Below, piece after piece: positions 26,580-35,663 of a DNA stretch of 64,000 nt. This DNA comes from Paramagnetospirillum kuznetsovii (GTDB lineage Bacteria > Pseudomonadota > Alphaproteobacteria > Rhodospirillales > Magnetospirillaceae). The stretch spans positions 57,232 to 121,231 of the forward strand of contig NZ_PGTO01000011.1 in assembly GCF_003284725.1 (NCBI RefSeq), given 5' to 3'. Below the pieces are notes generated by a model. The model saw only the letters and a list, made by a program, of their open reading frames with translations. It was not told the DNA's origin and ran no database searches. The translations under genes and the position numbers were made by a program. The stretch's first letter is position 1, and each line of letters starts with the position of its first letter.

Positions 26580-27584
26580 ATGAAACGTCGCGCCTTCATC
26601 ACCTCGGCCGCCGCCGGGATCGCGTCCTTCGGCATCATCAGCCGCCGGGCCAGCGCCGCCGAATTCGTCTACAAATTCGCCAACAACCAGCCGGAAACCC
26701 ATCCCACCAACACCGCCGCCAAAAAGGCAGCCGACCGCATTCGTCAAGAGAGCGGCGGTCGGCTTGATATCCAGATCTTCCCCAACAACCAGTTGGGCGG
26801 CGATACCGACATGCTCAGCCAGGTTCGTTCCGGGGCGTTGGAATTCTACATGCTGTCGCCAACCCGGCTGGCCAATATCATTCCCGATGCCGGCATCAGC
26901 GGGTTGGGCTTCGTCTTCCCGGACTACGACGCGGTGTGGAAGGCCATGGACGGCGAGTTGGGCGCTTTCATCCGCGCCCAGATGCCCAAGGCGCAACTGG
27001 TGTCCATGCCCAAGATCTGGGACAACGGCTTTCGTCACATCACCACCAGCAGTCGGCCGATCAATTCCGCCGCCGACCTGAAAAACCTGAAGATCAGGGT
27101 TCCCACCACCCAGATGTGGATTTCGCTGTTCAAGGCGTTGGGCACCGCGCCCACCGGCATCGACTTCGCCGAACTCTATTCCGCCCTTCAGACCAAGGTG
27201 GTGGACGGCCAGGAAAATCCCCTTTCGATCATTCAATTCGGCAAGCTTTACGAGGTGCAGAAATACTGCTCCTTCACGTCCCATATGTGGGACGGCTTCT
27301 GGTTCGTGGCCAGCAAGAAGCAGTGGGACCGGCTGCCGGGCGATCTCCAGGCCTTGGTGAGCCGCCACATGGATCTGGCCGCCGACGAGCAGCGGGCCGA
27401 GATTCGCGGCTTGAACGAATCGCTCCAGGGCGATCTGCAAAAACGCGGCATGACCTTCAATTCCGCCGACACCGCCTCGCTGATGAAGACGGTGGCCGAC
27501 GCGGGCTACTACAAGGAGTGGAAGGGCAAGTTCGGAGCGGATGCCTGGACCCTGCTCCAGAAATACACGGGGGCGGTCGGCTGA
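26580..27584 (+). CDS. TRAP transporter solute-binding protein (DctP family)
   Basis: A 334-residue periplasmic binding protein. The N-terminus MKRRAFITSAAAG with two Arg, followed by SRRASA-A, looks like a Tat signal, so it may be exported folded. The mature part shows the DctP pattern: FANNQPETHPTNTAAKKAAD, PNNQLGGDTDMLSQVRSGAL, and the ligand-binding region LKIRVPTTQMW and VVDGQENP. These proteins capture carboxylates, often C4-dicarboxylates or 2-oxo/hydroxy acids. The ribosome site is GGGGAGG. Its TGA overlaps the permease ATG (TGATG). Confidence 0.9.
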   Translation: MKRRAFITSAAAGIASFGIISRRASAAEFVYKFANNQPETHPTNTAAKKAADRIRQESGGRLDIQIFPNNQLGGDTDMLSQVRSGALEFYMLSPTRLANIIPDAGISGLGFVFPDYDAVWKAMDGELGAFIRAQMPKAQLVSMPKIWDNGFRHITTSSRPINSAADLKNLKIRVPTTQMWISLFKALGTAPTGIDFAELYSALQTKVVDGQENPLSIIQFGKLYEVQKYCSFTSHMWDGFWFVASKKQWDRLPGDLQALVSRHMDLAADEQRAEIRGLNESLQGDLQKRGMTFNSADTASLMKTVADAGYYKEWKGKFGADAWTLLQKYTGAVG

Positions 27585-29455
27585 TGCGGATATCGCCCGA
27601 AGCCGCCGATCCCGTGACCGGCAATCAAGCCCAAGCCCTGCTGCTGCGATTGGATCGCGGTATCGGCGCCGTCTGTGAACTTTTGGCCGCCATCCTGATC
27701 GTGGCCGAAACCGCGATCCTGCTCTCGGGGGTTATCGCCCGATATGTGTTGCATGCGCCGCTTACCTGGTCGGATGAACTGGCGTCCATCCTGTTCCTGT
27801 GGCTGGCCATGCTGGGTGCCGTTATCGCCCTGCGGCGGGGCGAGCACATGCGCCTTACCATCCTGGTCAATGCCAGGGGCGGGATCTATCGGAAATGGCT
27901 TGATCCCCTTGCCGCCATCGTGCCGGTGATTCTGCTGGGCACCCTGCTTCCCTTTTCTCTCGAGCATTTCGAGGACGAGATGCTGGTGATGACGCCCGCC
28001 CTTGGGCTATCCCATTCCTGGCGTACCTCGGCCATGGTGGTGGGAATCGGCCTGATGGCCCTGCTATCCGCCCTACGCCTGCTCGAACGCGGATTCGACC
28101 GCGCCACCCTTCAGGTGGTTCTGGCTATTGCCCTCCTGGCCGCGGTCCTTTTTATCCTGAGGCCCCTGTTTCCCTCCCTGGGGTATTACAACCTGCTGAT
28201 CTTCTTGGTCGGGCTGGTCATCACCAATGTGGTGCTGGGGGTTCCCATCGCCTTTTCCTTCGGCGTCGCCACCCTGTGCTACCTGGCATTCGCCACCCAT
28301 GTGCCGCTGTCGGTGATCGTGAGCCGAGGCCAAGGCGGCATGGAGCATCTGGTTCTGCTATCGGTGCCGCTGTTCATCATCCTGGGCTTGCTCTTGGAGA
28401 TGACCGGCATGGCGCGGGTCATGGTGGAATTGCTGGTGGCGCTGCTGGGTCATGTGCGGGGCGGGCTGTCCTATGTTCTGTTGGGCGCCATTTTCCTGGT
28501 TTCTGGGATTTCCGGTTCCAAGGCGGCCGACATGGCGGCGGTGGCTCCGGCCCTCTTTCCCGAAATGAAGAAGCGGGGTTACAAGCCCGACGAGTTGGTG
28601 GCGCAACTGGCCACCTCCGCCGCCATGTCCGAGACCATTCCCCCCAGCCTGGTTCTGATCACCATCGGTTCCGTCACCGACGTGTCCATGGCGTCCCTGT
28701 TCACCGGCGGTCTGCTGCCCGCCTTCGTCCTGTGCGTGGCCCTGGCCGTTCTGTCGCGCTTGCGTTTCCAGGGCGACCATCGCTCGGTCACGCCCCGGCC
28801 GCCGGCACGCCATATTCTTCGGACCCTGGTCATCGCCAGCCCGGCCCTGGCGCTGCCCTTCGTCATCCGGGCCGCCGTGGTGGAAGGCGTCGCGACCGCC
28901 ACCGAGGTCGCCACCATCGGCATCGCCTATGTGGTGGTCTGCGGCCTTCTGGTCTATCGCTGCCGCGACTGGTCTCGGCTTATGCCGCTGCTGGTGGAGA
29001 CGGCGGCCCTGACCGGGGCCATTCTGTTCGTCTTTGGCATGGCCACCGCCATGGGCTGGTCCATGACCCAATCCGGCCTGTCGCGCCAGTTGATCGCCGT
29101 GATGTCGGGACTGCCCGGTGGCGGCATGACCTTTCTTCTGATCTCCATCGCTCTGTTCATCGTGCTGGGCAGCGTGCTGGAGGGCATTCCCGCCCTGGTT
29201 CTGTTCGCCCCCTTGTTGTTTCCCATCGCGCGGGTGGTGGGCATTCACGAGGTGCATTACGCCATGGTGGCGATCCTTGCCATGGGAATCGGGCTGTTCG
29301 CCCCGCCGCTGGGGATCGGCTACTACACCGCCTGCGCCATGGGGCGGGTAAGTCCGGATCAGGCCATGCGGACCATCTGGCCCTATATCGGGGCCTTGAT
29401 CGCCGCCCTGGTCCTGGTGGCGGCGGTACCGTGGCTGTCGACCTGTCTGCTGTAA
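27584..29455 (+). CDS. TRAP transporter fused permease (DctQ-DctM)
   Basis: A 623-residue inner-membrane protein joining the small DctQ subunit (~20-170, four hydrophobic segments, with RYVLHAPLTWSDELASILFLW) to the large DctM subunit (~185-620, about 12 segments, with SGSKAADMAAVAPALFPEMKK and ATSAAMSETIPPS). In many TRAP systems these are separate genes; the fusion is a known variant. Uptake is driven by a Na+ or H+ gradient. The start ATG is coupled to the stop of the binding protein. Confidence 0.9.
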   Translation: MRISPEAADPVTGNQAQALLLRLDRGIGAVCELLAAILIVAETAILLSGVIARYVLHAPLTWSDELASILFLWLAMLGAVIALRRGEHMRLTILVNARGGIYRKWLDPLAAIVPVILLGTLLPFSLEHFEDEMLVMTPALGLSHSWRTSAMVVGIGLMALLSALRLLERGFDRATLQVVLAIALLAAVLFILRPLFPSLGYYNLLIFLVGLVITNVVLGVPIAFSFGVATLCYLAFATHVPLSVIVSRGQGGMEHLVLLSVPLFIILGLLLEMTGMARVMVELLVALLGHVRGGLSYVLLGAIFLVSGISGSKAADMAAVAPALFPEMKKRGYKPDELVAQLATSAAMSETIPPSLVLITIGSVTDVSMASLFTGGLLPAFVLCVALAVLSRLRFQGDHRSVTPRPPARHILRTLVIASPALALPFVIRAAVVEGVATATEVATIGIAYVVVCGLLVYRCRDWSRLMPLLVETAALTGAILFVFGMATAMGWSMTQSGLSRQLIAVMSGLPGGGMTFLLISIALFIVLGSVLEGIPALVLFAPLLFPIARVVGIHEVHYAMVAILAMGIGLFAPPLGIGYYTACAMGRVSPDQAMRTIWPYIGALIAALVLVAAVPWLSTCLL

Positions 29456-29474
29456 CAATCGTGGAGTTGGATCG

Positions 29475-30188
29475 GTGAACGACTATGCCGTGATAACAGG
29501 AGGCGCCCGAGGAATTGGCGCCGCCATAGCCCGCAAGCTGCGTAGCGACGGATTGAGGGTCATCGTCGTGGACCGTGACAGCCCCGCCACGGATACCGCC
29601 GATGAATTTCTTCAGCTTGATCTCGCGGATGCTCCAAACCTGACTGCGGGCCTGGAACGTATCATCCTGGGCCGTCGGGTTACCCGCTTGGTCAACAATG
29701 CCGGCATCGTCATGCCGGCTTCCTTGGAAGATGCCGATCCCGATTCCTTCGGCCGCGTGGTCGATGTCAACCTGATCGCGCCGATGCTTTGTGCTAAAGC
29801 CGTCCTGCCCGCCATGAAGGCGGCGCACTATGGTCGTATCGTGAATATTTCCAGCCGGGCGGCCTTGGGCAAGGAATTGAGAACGGCCTATTCCGCCACC
29901 AAGGCTGGCCTGATCGGGATGTCGAAGACATGGGCCCTGGAGTTGGCTCCCTACGGCATTACCGTCAACGTCGTGGGCCCAGGTCCGATCAACACCGAGC
30001 TGTTTGCCAAGGTCAATCCAGCCGGTGATGCCAGAACACAGGCGATTATGAACGCGATTCCCGTTAAGCGGCTGGGGACACCAGAAGACGTGGCCCAAGC
30101 CGTGGCGTTCTTCTGCGCGGAAGGCTCGGGCTTTGTAACCGGGCAAGTCCTATATGTCTGTGGTGGCCTGACCATTGGATCGGCGTGA
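29475..30188 (+). CDS. Short-chain dehydrogenase/reductase
   Basis: A 237-residue classical SDR. The cofactor motif TGGARGIG is near the start, NNAG at ~75, and the catalytic Ser-Tyr-Lys in NISSRAALGKELRTAYSATKAG at ~125-147. VVDRD after the second strand, with Asp at its end, favours NAD(H). The ending with GQVLYVCGGLTIG is typical of the FabG-like group. The start is GTG at 29475, preceded by GGAG. Lying between TRAP and aldehyde dehydrogenase genes, it may oxidise the hydroxy acid that the cluster imports; this is inference. The next gene is convergent. Confidence 0.87.
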   Translation: MNDYAVITGGARGIGAAIARKLRSDGLRVIVVDRDSPATDTADEFLQLDLADAPNLTAGLERIILGRRVTRLVNNAGIVMPASLEDADPDSFGRVVDVNLIAPMLCAKAVLPAMKAAHYGRIVNISSRAALGKELRTAYSATKAGLIGMSKTWALELAPYGITVNVVGPGPINTELFAKVNPAGDARTQAIMNAIPVKRLGTPEDVAQAVAFFCAEGSGFVTGQVLYVCGGLTIGSA

Positions 30189-30207
30189 ACGTGGCGGCGC
30201 CATGTCT

Positions 30208-31011
30208 CTAGCGGAACAGGGCGGAGAAATCCCGAGCGCTCATGCCTGGAGCGGCGCCGCTTTCCTTGGCGGTGGCGTTGACTCGGCTGACGATGCCGGT
30301 TTCCCAGGTGGAACGGGCGTCGCCAATGCGAGCCGTCATGGCATCGACCACGGCGGCGGCAATGCCTTGTGTCGCAAGGACGGCAAGGCGGCCGACCCCG
30401 GCTTCGTCCATGCCGATACCGGCGTCGTTGAACAAAACGGCGCGGGCGGCGCAACGCAAGGCCGCCTTGGGATCGCCGCCGGGAAGCCCCCCATGCGAGC
30501 CCGTGACGACGATGGCTCCATCCAGGGCGGACGAAATGTCCGAGGCGGAATCCATGCCCCAGACATCCGGGCGGCGGGGCAGCCGGGACAGCAACAGCGG
30601 GCGGGACTCTGGTCGGGCATGCCGCTGGGCCGGAAGCGCCGCCGCGCGAAGGCGCCAAGCCGCTTCGGCGGTCGGCATGCCGGTCTCAACCCCCAGCGCC
30701 TGGGCGAGGGCATTGACATGGGATATGACGCCCCGGGCCAGCATATGGGCGCCGTCACCGATGCGGGCGCTCCGATAATCCACGGCGGCGGCGGCCATGC
30801 CGACGCTCTCCAAGACAGTCAATCCGGCGATTCCCGCCCGATCCAGGCCAATACCGGCATCGTTGAGGATCACCGCCCGGATAGTGTTCGCCGCCGCGAT
30901 CCGGGCGGCGAGAACCCCGCCGTGGGAACCGGCGACCACCACCATGCCGTCGTGCCCGGTCAATAGGCCGGTGATGCTTGGCAGGGCGACAATATCACTC
31001 ACAGGTTTCAT
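30208..31011 (-). CDS. Uncharacterised tandem-duplicated protein (GSHGG/NDAGIG repeat)
   Basis: A 267-residue protein I cannot assign. It consists of two homologous halves, about residues 21-128 and 164-267. Both contain DG-hh-VV-x-GSHGG, RAV-hh-NDAGIG, a VL...G-AAA-VD segment, ARIGD and S-x-VNA. A 35-residue Arg-rich linker lies between them. No signal peptide or membrane segment is seen. The conservation between halves shows that this strand is coding, although the opposite strand is also open. It is convergent with the SDR and divergent from the aldehyde dehydrogenase. The start ATG at 31011 has no clear ribosome site. Confidence 0.75.
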   Translation of the reverse strand: MKPVSDIVALPSITGLLTGHDGMVVVAGSHGGVLAARIAAANTIRAVILNDAGIGLDRAGIAGLTVLESVGMAAAAVDYRSARIGDGAHMLARGVISHVNALAQALGVETGMPTAEAAWRLRAAALPAQRHARPESRPLLLSRLPRRPDVWGMDSASDISSALDGAIVVTGSHGGLPGGDPKAALRCAARAVLFNDAGIGMDEAGVGRLAVLATQGIAAAVVDAMTARIGDARSTWETGIVSRVNATAKESGAAPGMSARDFSALFR

Positions 31012-31028
31012 TCAGAGGATTCTACCCC

Positions 31029-32447
31029 ATGCATCTCGATGATCCCAGCCTGCTGCGCAGCCTTTGCCGCATTGGCGAAGAATGGGTCGGCGCCGATTCC
31101 CAAGAGGTCTTCGACGTGGTTGATCCTGCCGATGGGCGGGTCATCGCGACGGTGCCGCGCGCAGGCAAGGCGGAGACAAGGCGGGCCATCGAGCGCGCAT
31201 CCTCCGCGCTGCCCGCCTGGCGGGGATTGACGGCAAGGGAGCGCGGCGTCCTGCTGCGGCGCTGGCATGACTTGATCCTTCAGCATCGTGACGACCTGGC
31301 CAGGATCATGACCGCGGAGCAGGGCAAGCCGCAGGCCGAGGCACGGGGGGAGGTCTCCTACGGAGCAGGCTTCATCGATTGGTTCGCCGAGGAGGGCAAG
31401 CGGATCTATGGCGATATCATTCCGTCCCCGTTTCCCGGTCGGCGCATCATGGTGCTGAAGGAGCCGGTCGGCGTCGTCGCCGCCATCACGCCATGGAATT
31501 TCCCCAATGCCATGATCACCCGCAAATGCGGACCCGCCCTGGCGGCCGGTTGCACCGTTGTCCTGAAACCGGCGGAAGACACTCCGCTATCGGCCTTGGC
31601 GCTGGTGGAACTGGCGGATAGGGCAGGGATTCCGGCCGGTGTCCTGAACGTTGTCACGGGCCATCCCGTCGAGATCGGAGCCGAGCTGACGTCGAATCCC
31701 CTGGTGCGAAAGCTCAGCTTTACCGGATCGACCGCTGTGGGCAAGGCGCTGTTGAGGCAATGCGCCGACACCATGAAGAAGGTCAGTCTGGAATTGGGCG
31801 GCAACGCGCCCTTCATCGTCTTCGATGATGCCGATCTTGACGCGGCGGTGGCGGGCGCCATCGCCAGCAAATTTCGCAATTCGGGCCAAACCTGCATCTG
31901 CGCCAATCGGCTGTTGGTTCAAGATGGCATCCACGATGCCTTTGTTGATCGATTGGTCGAGGCGGTCGGGACGCTCGACCTTGGACCACTGATCCACGGC
32001 CGAGCGGTGGAGGGAGTCGAACGCCTTGTAAACGACGCCGTGGCCTTGGGGGCGCGGGCGCTCTGCGGTGGCACCCGGCGGGCGGCGGGCGGCAATTATT
32101 TCGATCCGACCGTCCTGGTGGGAGTGACGCCCTCCATGGCCTGCGCCAACCAGGAAATTTTCGGCCCGGTGGCGCCGTTGATCCGGTTCCATACCGAAGA
32201 CGAGGCAATCCGCTTGGCTAACGACACTCCTTATGGGCTGGCCGCCTACGCTTATACCCGTGATGCCGGGCGGGAATGGAGACTGGCCGAGGGATTGGAA
32301 TTCGGCATCATCGGCCTCAACGAATCCATGGTTTCCACCGAGGTCGCGCCGTTTGGCGGGATGAAGGAATCCGGCCTCGGTCGGGAAGGGTCCAAATACG
32401 GTATCGATGAATATCTGGAGATCAAATACGTTTGCCGGACGGGATAG
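31029..32447 (+). CDS. NAD(P)-dependent aldehyde dehydrogenase, succinate-semialdehyde dehydrogenase-like
   Basis: A 472-residue ALDH. The segments PWNFPNAMITRKCGPALAAG, the Glu in SLELGGNAPFIVFDDAD and the nucleophilic Cys in NSGQTCICANR are intact, as is the C-terminal PFGGMKESGLGREG. The pattern is closest to GabD-type enzymes, which oxidise succinate semialdehyde to succinate; glutarate or related semialdehydes are possible. I chose ATG 31029 because AGAGGA lies nine bases upstream and the upstream in-frame part does not belong to the family. It may oxidise the aldehyde made by the ThDP enzyme of this cluster. Confidence 0.88.
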   Translation: MHLDDPSLLRSLCRIGEEWVGADSQEVFDVVDPADGRVIATVPRAGKAETRRAIERASSALPAWRGLTARERGVLLRRWHDLILQHRDDLARIMTAEQGKPQAEARGEVSYGAGFIDWFAEEGKRIYGDIIPSPFPGRRIMVLKEPVGVVAAITPWNFPNAMITRKCGPALAAGCTVVLKPAEDTPLSALALVELADRAGIPAGVLNVVTGHPVEIGAELTSNPLVRKLSFTGSTAVGKALLRQCADTMKKVSLELGGNAPFIVFDDADLDAAVAGAIASKFRNSGQTCICANRLLVQDGIHDAFVDRLVEAVGTLDLGPLIHGRAVEGVERLVNDAVALGARALCGGTRRAAGGNYFDPTVLVGVTPSMACANQEIFGPVAPLIRFHTEDEAIRLANDTPYGLAAYAYTRDAGREWRLAEGLEFGIIGLNESMVSTEVAPFGGMKESGLGREGSKYGIDEYLEIKYVCRTG

Positions 32448-32566
32448 CCTTGCCGGGCCGCTTTGAACGGCGCCGCCGTCACGGCTTTGTCATTGCTTGT
32501 CCACTCGACATCGGGGTGACGAAGGGCTAAGAGGGCCGTGCGACAACTCCGATCAAGGCGCATGGC

Positions 32567-34306
32567 ATGCGGTGGCCCCTCCCCACGGTGGCGGTATCCC
32601 AAGACCTGAAGCCCAATTCATGGGATCTGGCGCTGATTCCCGTGGTGTTCGCCGTTCTGGCCCTGTTGGCGTTCGGCGCCGCGCAGATGAGCATTCCCTA
32701 CGACGTGGGCGAGCCGCTGCCGCTCAGCCTCGATCCCGCCAATCTGCCCTATTACCTGCTGCGCAGCGCCCTGCGCATGGCCGCCGCCCTGGTGGCCTCG
32801 CTGGCCTTCACCATCGTCTTCGCGGTGACGGCGGCCAAGGTTCCGGCGCTGGAAAAAGTGCTGATCCCCATTCTCGACATCCTTCAGTCCATTCCCATCC
32901 TGGGCTTCCTATCCATCACGGTGACCGGTTTCATTGCGCTGTTTCCCGGCAATCTGCTCGGCGTCGAGTGCGCCGCCATCTTCGCCATCTTCACCTCGCA
33001 GGCCTGGAACATGGCGTTCAGCCTCTATTCCTCGCTGAAGACGGTGCCCAACGACCTGATCGAGGCGTCCGACATGTTCCACCTGTCGGCGTGGCAGCGG
33101 TTCTGGCGCCTGGAAATGCCCTGGGGCATGCCGGGGCTGGTGTGGAACATGATGATGTCGGTGTCGGGCGGCTGGTTCTTCGTGGTGGCCTCGGAAGCCA
33201 TCTCGGTGTCGGGCCAGAACATCAGCCTGCCCGGCGTCGGCTCCTATATCGCGCTGGCCATCGCCGAGAAGAATCTGGCGGCCATCGGCTGGGCCATCCT
33301 CGGCGTGCTGGGCGGCATCATCGTCTATGACCAGCTGATCTTCCGGCCGCTTGTCGCCTGGACCGACAAGTTCAAGGTGGATTCCCTGCCGGGCGAGCAG
33401 GTGCCGGAATCCTGGTTGCTGACCCTGATGCAGCGCGGCCGCCTGTTCCGTTATCTGGCGCGCCTGCCCGCCGCCCTGTGGGAGGTGTTCACCGGCCTGC
33501 TGCGGCGTCATGACAAGGAGACGCTGTTCCACCGGGCGCCGGGGCCGCTGTTGACCCTGCCGGACTGGGTCGGGCGCGCCTGGGACGCCGTCCTGGTGGT
33601 GGTCGCGGTCCTGGGGCTGGTCCAGGTGGCGCTGTTCGTCCATGGCGAGGTGGGGTTCGGCGAGATCGGCCAGGTCTTGCTCTATGGTCTGGCGACCACG
33701 CTGCGGGTGGTGGTGCTGATCACGCTGGCCTCGCTGATCTGGGTTCCCATCGGGGTGTGGATCGGCCAGCGCCCCCTGGTGGCGCAGAACGTCCAGTGGA
33801 TCGCCCAGTTCATGGCGGCCTTTCCCGCCAATCTGATGTTTCCGGTCGCCGTGATCGTCATCGTCCGCTTCGACCTCGACGTGGATGTGTGGACCAGCCC
33901 GCTGATGATCCTGGGCACCCAGTGGTACATCCTGTTCAACGTCATCGCCGGTGCCTCGGCCATCCCACAGGAGATGAAGGACGCCGCCGGCAATCTGGGA
34001 CTGACCGGCTGGCTGAAGTGGAAGCGCTTCTATATTCCCGCCATCTTTCCGTCCTATGTCACCGGGGCGATCACGGCCTCGGGCGGGTCGTGGAATGCGT
34101 CCATCGTGGCCGAACTGGTCAGTTGGGGCGACACCAAACTGGAAGCCCACGGTCTTGGCGCCTATATCGCCCGGGCCACCAGCGACGGCGACTTCCCCCG
34201 TATCGCGCTGGGCATCGCGGTGATGTGCCTGTTCGTCATGGCCTTCAACCGCTTCCTGTGGCGCAGGCTTTACATGCTGGCCGCCGAGCGGCTGCGTCTG
34301 GACTGA
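32567..34306 (+). CDS. ABC transporter permease, fused double permease (NitT/TauT type)
   Basis: A 579-residue membrane protein made of two homologous permease domains (~70-280 and ~350-570). Each has a conserved EAA-like loop: the first after NDLIEASDMFHLSAWQRFWR, the second at EMKDAAGNLGLTGWLKWKRF. The two halves replace the usual homodimer of the nitrate/sulfonate/taurine permease family. The ATPase gene follows 10 bases downstream. No periplasmic binding protein gene lies nearby, so the substrate cannot be inferred. The start ATG at 32567 has a poor ribosome site; a later start is possible. Confidence 0.86.
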   Translation: MRWPLPTVAVSQDLKPNSWDLALIPVVFAVLALLAFGAAQMSIPYDVGEPLPLSLDPANLPYYLLRSALRMAAALVASLAFTIVFAVTAAKVPALEKVLIPILDILQSIPILGFLSITVTGFIALFPGNLLGVECAAIFAIFTSQAWNMAFSLYSSLKTVPNDLIEASDMFHLSAWQRFWRLEMPWGMPGLVWNMMMSVSGGWFFVVASEAISVSGQNISLPGVGSYIALAIAEKNLAAIGWAILGVLGGIIVYDQLIFRPLVAWTDKFKVDSLPGEQVPESWLLTLMQRGRLFRYLARLPAALWEVFTGLLRRHDKETLFHRAPGPLLTLPDWVGRAWDAVLVVVAVLGLVQVALFVHGEVGFGEIGQVLLYGLATTLRVVVLITLASLIWVPIGVWIGQRPLVAQNVQWIAQFMAAFPANLMFPVAVIVIVRFDLDVDVWTSPLMILGTQWYILFNVIAGASAIPQEMKDAAGNLGLTGWLKWKRFYIPAIFPSYVTGAITASGGSWNASIVAELVSWGDTKLEAHGLGAYIARATSDGDFPRIALGIAVMCLFVMAFNRFLWRRLYMLAAERLRLD

Positions 34307-34316
34307 GGAGCCGATC

Positions 34317-35663
34317 ATGGCCGATACCGCCACCACCACGGCATTGCTCGACCTGCGGGGCGTCCGCAAGAGCTTCCGCACCCCGGACGGCCACGAGCGC
34401 ACCGTGCTGGAAGGCGTCGACTTCCGCCTGGAAGAGGGCGACATCGTCGCCCTGCTGGGCAAGTCGGGCTCGGGCAAGTCCACCTTGTTGCGCATCATGG
34501 CGGGACTGATCAAGTCCAACGGCGGCGACGTCATGTATCGTGGAATTCCCATGACCGGCCCGGCCAAGGGTATTTCCATGGTGTTCCAGTCCTTCGCCCT
34601 GTTTCCCTGGCTGACGGTCCAGGAGAACGTGGAACTGGGCCTCGAGGCGGCGGGTGTCGGCAAGGATGAACGCGAGGAGCGGGCGGGCGCCGCCATCGAC
34701 CTGATCGGTCTCGGCGGCTATGAAAGCGCCTATCCCAAGGAATTGTCGGGCGGCATGCGCCAGCGGGTCGGCTTCGCCCGCGCCCTGGTGATGCGGCCCG
34801 ACGTGCTGCTGCTGGACGAGCCGTTCTCGGCGCTGGACGTGCTGACCTCCGAGACTCTGCGCGAGGATCTGCTGGATCTGTGGGACGAGCGCAAGATCCC
34901 CACCAAGGGCATCCTGCTGGTGTCCCATAATATCGAGGAAGCGGTCTCCATGGCCGACCGGGTGCTGGTGTTCTCCAGCGATCCCGGTCGGGTGCGGGCC
35001 GAGATCAGGGTCGGTCTGCCACGCCCGCGCGACACCGAATCCGCCGCCTTCCGCCAGATCGTCGACGAGGTCTACACCCTGATGACCGCCCATGCGCGCG
35101 GCGGCGGCGTGGAAGCCCAGGAACAGCTGACGCTGGGCTATCGCCTGCCCGACACCACGCCGGGCAAGATGGTGGGGCTGCTGGAAAGCATCGCCGAGGC
35201 CCCGTTCAACGGCCGCGCCGACCTGCCGCAGCTGGCGGAGGAGACCGAGCTGGAAGACGATGCCCTGTTCCATCTGTTCGAGGGTTTGCGGGTGCTGGGG
35301 CTGGCCCGTATCGCTGCCGGTGATATCTTCCTGACCCCGGTCGGCAAGACTTTCATCGAGGTCGAGGAGGCCGAGCGCAAGGCCATGTTCGCCGATCTGC
35401 TGATCAAGAACATTCCCCTGGCGGCGCGCATCCGCAAGGTGCTGGACGAACGCCGGGACCACCGCGCCCCGGAAGACCGCTTCTTGCAGGAATTGCAGGA
35501 TTACCTGACGGATTCCGAGGCCGAAAGGGTGCTGGAAACCGCCATCACCTGGGGCCGCTATGCCGAAATCTACGACTACGATTATACGTCGGGCGTCTTG
35601 ATGCTGCCCGAGGACGTGGTCGAGGAGATGGAGGCGGAAGAGGCGAACGAGGGCGACAGCTAA
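34317..35663 (+). CDS. ABC transporter ATP-binding protein with C-terminal AAA-associated domain
   Basis: A 448-residue ATPase. The nucleotide-binding domain (~8-260) has Walker [10 protein letters not shown], signature [11 protein letters not shown], Walker [13 protein letters not shown] and the switch His in [10 protein letters not shown]. Residues ~285-440 form the extra AAA-associated C-terminal domain found in one branch of NitT/TauT ATPases. It looks like a winged-helix segment ([20 protein letters not shown]) and may regulate transport. A strong GAGGAG precedes the start. It ends in a four-base overlap with the convergent Mur-ligase-like gene. Confidence 0.88.
   Translation: MADTATTTALLDLRGVRKSFRTPDGHERTVLEGVDFRLEEGDIVALLGKSGSGKSTLLRIMAGLIKSNGGDVMYRGIPMTGPAKGISMVFQSFALFPWLTVQENVELGLEAAGVGKDEREERAGAAIDLIGLGGYESAYPKELSGGMRQRVGFARALVMRPDVLLLDEPFSALDVLTSETLREDLLDLWDERKIPTKGILLVSHNIEEAVSMADRVLVFSSDPGRVRAEIRVGLPRPRDTESAAFRQIVDEVYTLMTAHARGGGVEAQEQLTLGYRLPDTTPGKMVGLLESIAEAPFNGRADLPQLAEETELEDDALFHLFEGLRVLGLARIAAGDIFLTPVGKTFIEVEEAERKAMFADLLIKNIPLAARIRKVLDERRDHRAPEDRFLQELQDYLTDSEAERVLETAITWGRYAEIYDYDYTSGVLMLPEDVVEEMEAEEANEGDS

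Noticed and set aside
30175..30966. Long plus-strand frame opposite the duplicated protein
   Set aside because: Its translation is low in hydrophobic residues and lacks the internal homology, which exists only on the minus strand.
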